The notes under the pieces: model-generated | Told to the model about the DNA's origin: nothing | Seen by the model: only the letters and a program-made list of their open reading frames with translations | The model's database searches: none | Program-made: the position numbers and the translations under genes | Shown: one piece after another, positions 39,201-49,890 of the stretch | How positions within the stretch are numbered: position 1 is the stretch's first letter | Layout: every line of letters begins with the position of its first letter | From: Synchiropus splendidus | Taxonomy: Eukaryota > Chordata > Actinopteri > Syngnathiformes > Callionymidae | Length of the DNA: 64,000 bases | NCBI RefSeq assembly: GCF_027744825.2 | Contig: NC_071336.1 | Span: 12,463,001 to 12,527,000 of the forward strand | Direction: 5' to 3'

Positions 39201-42194
39201 AGGCTTCATGAAACAGTGTCCTCATATTCAGAGCCCACCAGATGGCACTCTCTACCCTAAAATCTTTGGATTTGAACAACCGTTTAAACGAAACCTCACT
39301 TCACTTTTAAACTGAGAGCACCACCTATTGAGCTCTGAAAATGAGGACAGTGCTCCACAAAACCACCTGCCAATCACTACTGGGAGCTGTCTGAGTGGAC
39401 AGTCTGCTGCTCTATCTCTGCTTTTCTGAGGCACGTGGACTGAACAAGTATGAAACCAGTTAAACAGGTGGGGGGTGTAAAAGGTTATAAGGAGCTGAGC
39501 CAGAGGGAGAAAACTATCATTTTCTTTATCCAGGTTTCACACTATAACTGAGCTACAATTTATAAAAGCAAAATGCAGGAGGGCAAAATGTGCCTACTTT
39601 GCAATAATACAAGGTATTTCTGGCCTCACCTCTTGATAGAAAACTACAGATTGGGCGATACAGAGTGAGAGATACATTTGACTGTGATAACAGAATATCT
39701 TGTGATTCACTCTCTTCCCACTCATTGAAGGAACGTCTTGGGCAAGAAGGCGTTTTCAGGACTCACCTGTTTGTCCAGAGTCACGTAGCCTTCGTGCTCC
39801 ATGGTGTAGTGAGGGTAGCTTCTGCAGGAACCTTTACAGGACCGGAGCTTGATGTCGATATCCACCTGAAGGCAGGAGGAAATAAATGTAGCTGCATTTG
39901 AGTGGAGCGCTCACAGGAACAGCAACTCCATGAGTGATGATTACAGTGGTTGTGAGGGTCAGATCAATACTCTTCATCTTCCCTCTACAATCTACTGGTA
40001 CCGCTCTGATCTAAATGCACCCTCATACCTCCAATTTCCTCATGTCATCCACTTGGTCCTTGACTTTGTCTTTCAGAGCCGCCAGGATTTTGAGCTGTCG
40101 ATCGATGTGCATCTTCATGTTTGTGATTCGCTGGCGAAGATTTTGAGCCAGACCCAAGTAGTTGGTATCACCATCTGTTTGGAGACAGATAAAGGGTCAC
40201 AACTTTAGAGCTGGTTTCTTCCAGGATTTTCCGAGTGGTGATATCCAGTTTCGTCACAGGTGACTGAAACTAAGAGTAAGACAGAAACTAAGCAAAAGGT
40301 CCACTCCACCTAAGGAATGCAAGTTCTTTAATGCAACTCCCATTTTGTTTATGGAAAAACGGAAAAAACACAAGAAAAACAGAGAAGACGAATGACCTTG
40401 ACTTGGGTCACCCAGCGGTATGTCACCCTGCAGAGATGCAGATTAGATCTACTGCGTCTCCAAGTAATAAGGAGGTGGGAAGTGTAAGCAGGGTATGCAT
40501 TCTAGCCAAACCTGGCTTTGACAATCTCCAGGACCAGGAGAGTGATGATGACAAAACCCAAGCATTTTAGTATTTGAATGACAACTGACTGAACTGGAAT
40601 TTTCTGATGACAGTGACAGAAAAAACTTTAAATTGTAATACATACAACTTAAAATATTCCAAATCTGAATAGCATTTGAAAAATGAAATGCATTTTTAAC
40701 AACAAAGACTTATTGAGATGCAAAATACAGCGGTGGAAAACTTTTTCAGATGCATTCTATTCTGTGCTACTGGCATGACTCCCAAAAATTATTATTATTA
40801 TTATTGTCATTTATTTATTGTTCCAATTGTGAACAGATTCCTTTTTGATTTTGAGACATGACATATTGAAACTGTCAATAGTTTAGTTTTGTTAGTCTTT
40901 CCTGTAAACAAAACGCAAAACAATAATGAATGAATACAAATGTATTTGTGTCTCTGTAATGAAGCCACATCTTATTATTCATGTTAGGGGTGTAATAAAG
41001 TCCATGGCACGAAATTTGGCGAAATACAAAAACGACATTTTCTGCATAAGTACGACTCATAATCTTCTACCGCTGATCTGTCAAGCCAAATGTTTAAATG
41101 GATCCTAGATTTCTGCATACGTCCAATTTGTCATTCATTTTAGGCCTGCCTTAGTTACAGCCTTGAGTTTTAATGACATTTATGTTACTGTAATGACTAC
41201 TGTAATAAAATAGAATAAAATACAATACTGAAACCAATGAGATTGGTAACTTAAAATTAGTTTTCATTCTTAAAAAGACAAACATAAACCAACAGCATAA
41301 GCACAAGGTGACACTGCGCCCATTCTTTTGCAGTCAAATTATTTTCCATCAAATTTGAGAGAGAGTGTCCGGTAACAAGTCACAATACATTCAAGGGACT
41401 TTTGAGACTTATTTGTGATACAGACACACACATGCAAGACATTTTCATTATTTCACCTGAATATTTAGTTCCTTATTAGTAGTTCCAATTTATGTCCAAT
41501 TTCAAACTAACCACTACAATCATACAACTCAAATGCTTCGCTAGCTTAAGTCGGAAACCTACCAGCCTCCAGAGTGAGTTTCTCTCTCAGGAAGTCGTAG
41601 GTCTGTTTGGTCACCTGATCCGCAGAGCGATGCTTCAACCTGTGCTGCTCCAGCAGACTACGAATCTTCTCGACCCGCTTCATTAAGTTGTGGTCGTTCT
41701 TGTCCATCAAACCCTGGATCCTGCAGCCTGATGGGCATTTTGACCACTGATGCAGAATCAAAAAAAAAAACTCAATGCTTGGACCCTCTAACCAGTAGAA
41801 ACCAACAAGAAGTTACATCACTTTTTTCAGTGACTAACTTGAGACAAATAACTGATCAATTCATGATTTTTTTTTTTTTTACCCAGTCGTCATCGGTACA
41901 GAAAGGCCATTCCTTCTGTGTTGCGCACTTCTCAGATCTGGTGTTGGGAACCACTGGACGACTTCCTCTCGGGTCGACAACCGTTGCCTTAAAAATACAA
42001 TTCATAATCTTTAATTTTAACAACATAGTTGCTGAAAAAAATGTCTACACAAAAACACAATTTAAAAACACTTTTATTTCAGATATTCAAGAAAAAAAAA
42101 CCTGGAGGACACACACTGCTTTTGGCCACAGACTCACCAGAGTTGACGTGACACAAATCAGGCCAAGGAGGACGAGTATGTAGCAGCGGCCCAT
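36226..42194 (-). CDS. fga: Fibrinogen alpha chain, alphaE isoform with globular domain
   Basis: Exons (minus): 42194-42138, 41987-41883, 41746-41563, 40174-40029, 39865-39767, 38895-38740, 38021-37469, 36896-36226; the frame closes to 656 residues. A signal peptide (MGRCYILVLLGLICVTSTLA) is followed by a very short fibrinopeptide; thrombin would cut after Arg26 in VVDPR and expose GSRP, where most vertebrates have GPR. Ring cysteines lie in KCPSGC (58, 62) and SCKGSC (174, 178), flanking the coiled coil. The alpha-C region has a cysteine pair (325, 354) matching the mammalian alpha-C hairpin, but no long tandem repeats. The last exon encodes a fibrinogen globular domain with GGWLLVQQRESGALNFNRTW, the DRDND calcium site and GGWWYNNC. 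Near the end MVCWMNCDQ carries two extra cysteines. It is the partner of fgb in liver-made plasma fibrinogen. Confidence 0.97.
37455..42194 (-). CDS. fga: Fibrinogen alpha chain, standard isoform
   Basis: If the donor at 37469/37468 is not used, exon 7 continues 38021-37455 and ends GKGTED followed by a stop, giving a 437-residue alpha chain. Use of the donor (AAAAG then GTACCG) instead joins phase 1 to the exon at 36896, making D-C at the junction. Human FGA is arranged in the same way, with splicing near the end of exon 5 and an Asp-Cys junction for alphaE. The isoforms therefore differ only at the extreme C-terminus plus the globular domain. Confidence 0.88.
38290..38540. repeat. Local MITE copy, rearranged, in fga intron 6
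   Basis: The left arm reads GATGGGCTGATGAGGCGTCA followed by TGAAACACTGTCCTCATTTT. The right half contains GAGAGCGCCACCAACTGAGC, as in other copies, but the terminal arm is missing or altered. Two partial copies may be joined here. Confidence 0.55.
39190..39379. repeat. Local MITE copy in fga intron 5
   Basis: This is the most complete-looking member: left arm CTCATGAGGCTTCATGAAAC, inner words CAGATGGCACTCTCT and GAGAGCACCACCTATTGAGC, and right arm GAGGACAGTGCTCCACAAAA, which has diverged. Confidence 0.65.
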
Positions 42195-43493
42195 CTTTGC
42201 TCCTGTTCTATCTCCTCACTGAATGTTTCACTCCAGCTCCTGTCTGGACATTTGAAGCCTCGTGGATGACTGATCTAAGCTGTGACTCAGAATAAACATT
42301 TGTCAGGTCCAGTAAGAGTTGGGTAATCCTGAGCAAACTCTGTGTGACCGTGAACCCAAACAAACACCTGCGCACTGACTCACTTGCTGGCTTTGGAACT
42401 GATGGTTCCTTCAAACAGTTGCTGAAACATTTACTGAAATGGGACATCTTAGGTGACATCAGTCAAATGCTTATTTATCTCATCAGCATTACAGACATAT
42501 TCACAAAACATCAAACGGCATTATTAGCATTCCCAGCCTCTGACTCTGCAGAAATGGAAACACTTCCAGTCCTTTGCTTCCAGTACTGTCATCATGTTCT
42601 ATGTGTGATTTCCAAAACGTTGACCAACGTGACGAAATGGCCGTCTACAAACATAACCCATGAGCCGATCCTCTATTTTCTCCATTCTTTATCCATGGTG
42701 ACAGAAGCCGACTCAATGACTACCTTTTGTTCTTTGTTTCTTGTCAGTTCATTTTAAAAATGCATTGTGTGGATTGTTACTGCGTGTAAGTGTCAAGCAA
42801 GGCCTTTGTCAAGTAATATCTTGACAACTATCACCTAGTGGCAGCCTTACGCTTGGCACAGCTCGTGTTGCACCCTGTAGCTGCCTACCTGCATGCAACG
42901 TGTTGCACTTGCACTCTGTAAGCAGCACACTCAAATGAAGCTGAACTCAACTGAAGAATGAAATAGAAATGCCAGTACCACAAAGTAGACAAACCAGGGG
43001 ACGGAACGTTCCCAACCAAGTTCAGAGGTCATCTTCTTTACGCTTACCAGACCACACATTGAGGAGTATCAATTAGTCAACCATCTGTATTATTGTGTGC
43101 ATCGTGCTTTTCATGGTCACACTGAACTGGACTGGTGGGATCGAGGGGCTGAATACATGGGGTTATAAGGGGCTTGTCAGGAAAGATCTTGGCTTTGAAC
43201 TTTGTGTTGGTAAAACCGGCAAGAGATTCACACACACGGACGCTGCCATCATTTTTATTTGACGAACACTATATTCACAAAAACATGACAAAGGTCGGCA
43301 AATTTACTTTGTTTTGTGGATTTAGAATTACAAACTTGAAACTCACGTCAGCCACATGATCCAGTATGTACAATGATGGCGGCTGAACGAAGCACCTGGT
43401 GAATAAAGGGAGTCCCATTAGTGATTGGTCCCGCGACACCGATGCGCCGGCGCACCAGTATCAACACTGTGTCATTGTGTCATGACGCCTCAT
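42195..43493. other. Upstream region of fga and 3' flank of the zinc-finger gene
   Basis: The fga promoter should lie in the left part; I see no TATA box or HNF1 site that I would defend. In mammals the gamma-chain gene FGG lies on this side of FGA in the same orientation; no gamma exon was found. A minus-strand AATAAA (TTTATT at 43254-43259) is a candidate end for the zinc-finger gene. Confidence 0.4.
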
Positions 43494-46400
43494 TTACCCA
43501 ACACTAAGCCCTGTCTCTGTGTGAGCCTTATCTGTTGTTTTCTGTCGATTTGCACACGACTCCAGGTGGTGCGTGAGGTGGTGCTGCAGCCTGAATCGCT
43601 TTGCGCACGTGACACACTCGAATGGCCTCTCGTTGGTGTGGATACGCATGTGTTTTCTGAGATTGCTTCTGTCGTTGAACTGCTTCCCACACTCTGTGCA
43701 CGGGTACGGTTTATGCCCAGTGTGGATGACCATATGCTTTGCCAGATTCGTCGCATGAGAGAAGCCCTTCTTACATTGCGGACACTGGTGTGGCCTTTCT
43801 GCACTGATTTCACACTGGTGACCAGAAAGACTGGTCACATTCTTGCCACACTGGGGGCAAGAGTGGGGTTTTAGCTCGTGGATTTGCTGGTGTCTTTTGA
43901 AACCTGAATGCTGAGTGAAGGACTTCTGGCAGATGCCACACTTGTAGGGCTTCTCTCCGGTGTGTGTGCGCTCATGAAAAACCATCTGGTGATGCAGACG
44001 GAAACCCCGCGAACAGTAAGAGCAGGAGTACGGCTTAATCCCTGCATGAATCAACTCATGTTTTCTTAAATTGTTCTTATCCGCAAAGCCTTTGGAACAC
44101 GTGCAGCAGATGAAAGGTTTTTCCCCCGTGTGAGTGAACATGTGGACAGAGAGTGACTGCTGGTGACTGAACTGCTTTTGACACACCTGGCACTGATACG
44201 GTTTCTCGCCAGTGTGAACTCGTTGGTGGAGCTTCAGCTTGGCCACCTGCCGGAAGTTTTTACCGCAGTAGTTGCAGGTGAACGGGAGCTCTTGGGAGTG
44301 CGTGAGCATGTGCACCTTCAAGTCACCCATCCGAATAGACTTCTTGCCACACTGCTCGCACTGAAACAGCTTCTCCCCTGTATGGACTAACTGGTGCGAC
44401 TTCAGCGTTCCCAACCTGGCAAAACTCTTTCCGCACACCGTGCAGTTGTGCGATCTCTCCCCTGTGTGGGTGAGTTGGTGTTGTTGTAAGTTGGCAGACG
44501 AGAAGAAGCTCTTGTCACATAGAGTGCAGGGATGAGACCTCTCCCGTGGCACCAGACCGCATGTTTCACCCTCCCCATTCCTGGAACACTTGTGAGCCTT
44601 CAGCTGCTTTTCACTTCGGAATTTCCGGCTGCATGTGTCACATTGAAACAATGAAGCCAAATCCTCCGTTTCCTCGTCACACACATTCAAACTGCAGAAA
44701 AAGTCCTGATGTCTGAGGAGGTGAGACCGACTGGCGTAAGCCTTCCCACAATGGCCGCAGTTGAAAGGTTTGGATTTAGGTGGTGCATCTGAAAGCAGAA
44801 AAGATTAGAAGTAGTCAGCACGGATTCAATGAGACGACATGTTGGGAGAATATTGAATTTAATAGAAACACAAATCCTGCAAAGCAGGTGGTGGGCTGAG
44901 GTTTCAAGATGTTTCTATGTTGAATGCCAAGATGTTTACCGGCATTTAACCGTTTGGGCGAGTTCTTTCAATGAAGTATTCCACTTCGATGTCAGCATTT
45001 GAAAAGGCTGTATCTCGAGAATGGCTAGATGTTTACAAGCATTTAACCCTTTGGGTGAGTTCCTTCAATGAAGTATTCCACTTTGACGTCACCATTTCAA
45101 AAGGCTACAGCTTGAAAATGGCTACAGATAAATGTTTCCTACAAAGAGAAGAATCTTCAGTGTGACCCAATGTTTGGCATGGAGGTAAATTCACTCATGT
45201 AAGTGGAATATGATGACGTCACTCAGCGGCAGCCGTAGTGATTTATATACCTTTCACAGATGTCTGTCTGACCCGTCTCAAGACAACTTGTGTAGGGTCT
45301 CGTGTAGTTCATTTAAACTCTGACTTGTCTCAGTCTCCGACTGGGCGGACTCCGGATCTCTATTCAAGAACGGTCGAGACCGAAAGGGAAAACTGTCACA
45401 ATCGATAAAAGAGGAATTCTGGCCTTTTGTTCAAGTTTGTTGTGTTTTTTTAAACATCCATCCAGGGTCTGAAACTGATCCACAGAAGGGCCACAGTTAG
45501 TGCATGTTTTTGTTCATAACTTATCAAGAGGACATCCAAACACCAATAAGGTTTCTGAAGACGGTGTGCCTTCATCGACTGCGGCTCATTTATGGATCAG
45601 CTTGAGACTCCTTATATCTACTGTCTCGGTCTTGATCTCCAAATGTTGTGGTCTTGTTTCGGTCTCGATACTCTCCAGTCTCAATCATGTCTCGGTCATG
45701 ATCGGAGTGGTCTTCACTGAACACTGATCTGATCCACTGGACACTTTCTTCCTCATCCCTGAAGCAACAATGGTGATGGCTTGGGCATCATCACAGTCGT
45801 CTACAGCGGAACTGTGAACATGAACTGCAGTGTATTTTCCCCAGGGTCAGCCATCATTCCCTGCGTTTTGTTTTCTTTTTCTCCAAACTCCCACTATACT
45901 ATGAAGCATCGGCTCCAATATGCACTACAAGTGGACTCATGGTGAACGGATGCGCTGTCACATGGCAAGCAGAGGCAGTGGCACTCTCTCTCTCATACTG
46001 TACGAGTCAAAACATTCATTTGAGGATGAATATCCGTCTTTAGAATCTGAATCAGTCATGCCTACTACACAACACAGCCTCACTCATCTCCTCGACTGGA
46101 GCGGTTTTAAACCTCAATTTAGTAGAAATTTAGAAAGAAACACAGACACATAGACACATTATTGACTACTGAAACTACATCAGGCTCCATATTTGCAGCT
46201 GGATTTGTTTAGGAGACACAATGCAACCTGTCACAAATTTCTGAGCCCAAAAAAAGTACTTGGTCATTTTGTTCTCATTGAATATATTAAATTATAGAGA
46301 GGACTGTGTATAACCACAGTTATGATCAATTTTAGTATGTTGGTCATTTGTGCTAAAAATATTAAGCTGTCGCACGCATACTTCATTTACCCAAAATATG

Positions 46401-48454
46401 ACACATGATATACGGCCTCACAGAAACCAGAGACCATCTTTTGAAGCATTCAGCAAAAACAAAAACACAAGACGGTAGTTGTTAGCTAGTGAGGCACAAG
46501 GGAAAGTCGGCTTTGCTCTTCATACAATTTGCTTTTCATAATTCAAATGCAGACAATGGGAACACTTACCTTGGAAGTCAGAGCTTTCTATGAGAGCAGC
46601 ATCTTCATAGATGACCCCTGCTGCTGCAATCACCGAGGGATCTTTCAAGCAGTCAGGCAAGCAGATGGACAAACATTTGAGAGGGGGGATGGACACACTC
46701 TCCGATGGCCCTGCAATCAGAGAATAAAGAAAAAAATCCCCTCAATGATATTGAAACACATCAGTTGCAAGTCAAAGCACTATACATGCTTTGCACTAAA
46801 GCTTCTCAGAGGAGTTTCAGAGGATCTATACGATTCAGAGAAGTTATATGGAGTAGTTTTGTTTTCAAATAGATGCATTATAAGTTTGGCTTGAGGTAAA
46901 GACAGTGAATTAAATAGTAGTAGTAGATGAAACTGGCAAGTTTTTTTCATATTGAAACAGACCCATAATTTACAACATGATGGTCTGTGCGCTCAGCAAA
47001 AGAAATCCAATGATGTCGTAGCTATTCTCCAACATCGACAATGCAACACAAAAGCAACTAAATAGTCAGAAAATCATTAATCAGTAAGTCTGTAGAAAAA
47101 TGTAACTGGACACTTTGCAATGAGGCATGTCACTTCTCATATAGAGCAATAAATATCTAGAAAGAAAAGTCAACGTATTTGTGGAGGTGGATTACTGAAA
47201 CAGTTATGTACAAACAGAAATTGCTTTTCTCTTGGAATCATGGATGATTTTTTTTCCACAATGAACCCAGTCTCTTCAATAACTCAGAGTGCACATTTGT
47301 GTCAGATTTGTGTTGAGGAAACGCAGCTGATCTACATCTACTGTCTGAGCAGGGTGGACAAAGATGTGGAGATTAGATTTGAGCAATATATAGAGGAACA
47401 CACACAGTATCACAAGACACAACTAATGAAAAGCAGCGAGTGAGGCAGAGTTGGGTTTTTGTCTCCCATCAGTGAAGAATCATTTTGTACTTAATACTAG
47501 TTACATTACGTCAGGGAGTGTTCAGGAACGTGCACGTGTATGATGTCAGCAGACTGACTCCAGCGTCCACTATCTACCGTTGACTCACAACGGGCTGATA
47601 AAAACTTTATTAGTGGTAAAACTGATATCACAGCGACAATTGTAGTTTACATATTATGGTCATGAAAATTTGAAGAAACTTAGTTTAAATCATGAGATTT
47701 CTGAGAATATCCGAGTCAGATGGTTACATCTGAAATGTCTCATCGGCACAGCTATGTCTAACAAGCCAACTCTGGCTGAGAGCCTCAGCAACCACCTCTG
47801 TGACTGAGAGTTCAAAAGATTTGGCCTCAAAATGCAGTAAACATGAAAAAAAACAGCACTGTAACAACAGTCAAATAAACACAATACTTAATGGGTGACC
47901 GTTCTTATCAAAGGTATCTGGTCTTTTTTTACCACTAAGAAAAAGGTGAAAGGAGCCAACATACCTTTGAGAAAAGCAGCTGCCAGATCTTCTACATTAG
48001 GCTTAACATCCTCCTCATCTGATTCAGTTTGACCGGGGTACTGTTCCTCTGCATTGCTCTGTGACCAGATCTCAGTTTCAGCCAAGTCTGTGGTCAGCAC
48101 TTGCTCTTCTTTTCTCTCCTGACAACTGGTGTATTGGTCCAGCTCTTCATTAAGTAGGTCCACTGTCTTACAATCCTCCACAGGAGCAGTTATTGTTGGA
48201 AGCTGCAAAGACTCTGTAAGAAAAACAAAAAATCAACTGTCAATTTAAGGCTAACATGTTCACGTTCATGAACAGCCAGGCAAAGCTGCTTCTGACTACA
48301 TCTTGGAAGGAAAGTTAATTTGGATCTTTTATATTGTTTTTTTTTCAGAGGGTGTCAACAACCACCAAATGTATCATATACAATATTGGTACTTGGGATG
48401 AATTTGGCATCCGATCTTGAATGTGATGTCATATCTCTCACCATCCACATCCAT
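43494..48454 (-). CDS. C2H2 zinc-finger protein, about 14 fingers
   Basis: Exons (minus): 48454-48442, 48213-47965, 46710-46570, 44788-43494, all phase 1 at the junctions; the frame closes to 565 residues starting MDVDESLQLP. The N-terminal third is acidic with no KRAB, SCAN or BTB domain that I recognise. The last exon encodes a first C2HC-like finger (FNCGHCGKAY) and then a row of standard fingers with TGEKP-type linkers. One finger (HSCPQCGKNV) is shortened, and the last (FECVTCAKRF) ends in Cys rather than His. Such proteins are nuclear DNA-binding regulators; the target cannot be told from sequence. It lies where mammals have the fibrinogen gamma gene. I do not recognise a named orthologue. 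Confidence 0.88.
44930..45123. repeat. Tandem duplication of a 97-base unit
   Basis: Two diverged units start at about 44930 and 45027, both beginning AGATGTTTAC and sharing TTCAATGAAGTATTCCACTT. The duplication lies in the last intron of the zinc-finger gene. Confidence 0.8.
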
Positions 48455-48852
48455 CTTTGGAGCCAAGGAGTCCAATGTGGCTGAAACCAGGAGAAAGCAA
48501 TGGTCCACTTTATTGACTTCATTTCGGCAAAATGACAGTTTTGCAACGATAGAATACAACACAGACAACAACACAGAATTCAAACATACTGTGGATTTAG
48601 GGCATCAGGATTTTTTAAAAGGACAAATGTGTAATGTGATAGTGCAGAGTGAATGGAGACAAGACTCGTTTGTTATTGTTGGTTTAACCTGTATGGCTTC
48701 ACCTGGCAAATATCTCTCTCTGATCACTCTGACGACTCCGTTCTTAACAGAAAGAGGTTGTTTCCATGAATTTATTTTATTTAAAAAAAAAAAAGACAAA
48801 ACATGGTAGCAATACTGTTTCCTAAATAAGGCTAACTTTTTTTGTTTTTTAC

Positions 48853-48983
48853 CTTCGATAAGGGCACCACCAGTCGGGACTCATAGAAAAAGATGGTCTT
48901 TAATTTAGCGTCTTTGCACAAGACTTTTGACCACGGATATGACACAGACATACCTGTACGAGACGCTGCTCCTCGGGGTCTCG
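48853..48983 (-). other. Probable 5' UTR exon of the zinc-finger gene, with uORF
   Basis: A minus-strand acceptor (TTTACAG) and donor (GAAG then GTAAAA) bound this segment. It contains an ATG at 48951 opening a frame MSVSYPWSKVLCKD. When spliced to the next exon, that frame runs past the MDVDE start in another reading frame and stops just afterwards, so it would be an overlapping upstream ORF. The alternative is an unrelated or skipped exon. Confidence 0.45.
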
Positions 48984-49245
48984 CTGTAAAACAAATAATG
49001 CTAACATGTAGCAACATCACGTTGTGACGGCAACCCGGTGAGGACAAAACCCCGTCAAAAAATGCGAACGGAGTATTGCATTACTTCTATCGTATTTAGT
49101 CGTTTAGGTTATTCAGGAAAAAAAACTATAAGCCAGTAATTGTGCAACAAACAAGTACAACACCTTTTTATTTGACGGCAAAGCAACATTTAATCTTTTG
49201 TTCGATGTTCCAAATAAAATGTTTTAACTCAAATTGACTCAAATT

Positions 49246-49287
49246 GAGCAACATACTGTAAGTTATACCACTTACAGTATGTTGCTC
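49246..49287. repeat. Perfect 17-bp inverted repeat with 8-base loop
   Basis: GAGCAACATACTGTAAG (49246-49262) and CTTACAGTATGTTGCTC (49271-49287) are exact reverse complements around TTATACCA. It could be a small palindromic element or a hairpin RNA; no terminal duplication was noted. Confidence 0.88.
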
Positions 49288-49620
49288 ATTTTAAGTTGTA
49301 AAATCTGACCTATTTCTAAAATGTTAACAAAGTTTGGGAGAAGAGCATTTTGATGTAATGGGAATATAGTAGGAACCGTTAGATGGCGATATATAACTAC
49401 TTGACATATGGAACACCCGTTTTATTGCGTTCATTTTAATGTGCCTGAAAAAAAATCATAATAACAATGATAACAACAAGCAAAACCACAATGGAATAAC
49501 AATGTTAAAACCATCCAACTCCTTCAAACAACTATACTTGCAGTAAACATTACATTTCTAGGCTGACATTAGTGAAAGCCTTTAATGTCACAGGATTATG
49601 ACACAAACACACAAACTAGT

Positions 49621-49890
49621 CTATTCCTGAATTTGTTTGTCATCCATATCAACCTGTGACTCATCGTACAACCCATAGGAGATCAGCTGTATCTGTTGTC
49701 CATTTTCCTTCAGTTTGTATCCAATTTCAACAAAAGAAATAAGCAGAAGTCATACACTGTGTGGATGGCTCACGTACTGAATCAACACACTTCCCCGAGA
49801 CTTTCGATCACTTCTTTTATCTGAGACTGGTGATTCCATTTCATTCCTCTGTCAGAGAAGATGTTTTTGAGCTCTTTACGTCGGAACTCG
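49621..49890 (-). pseudogene. Orphan coding-like segment, minus strand
   Basis: Two stretches have protein-like composition: one reads KELKNIFSDRGMKWNHQSQ then IKEVIESLGE (about 49885-49790), and another reads ENGQQIQLISYGLYDES and ends DKQIQE before a stop at 49621-49623. They could be joined in phase 0 through a GTGTGT donor and a CTGAAG acceptor, leaving an intron of about 80 bases, but upstream sequence has a stop in frame. I do not recognise the family. It is more likely an eroded exon pair or pseudogene than a working gene. Confidence 0.2.
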
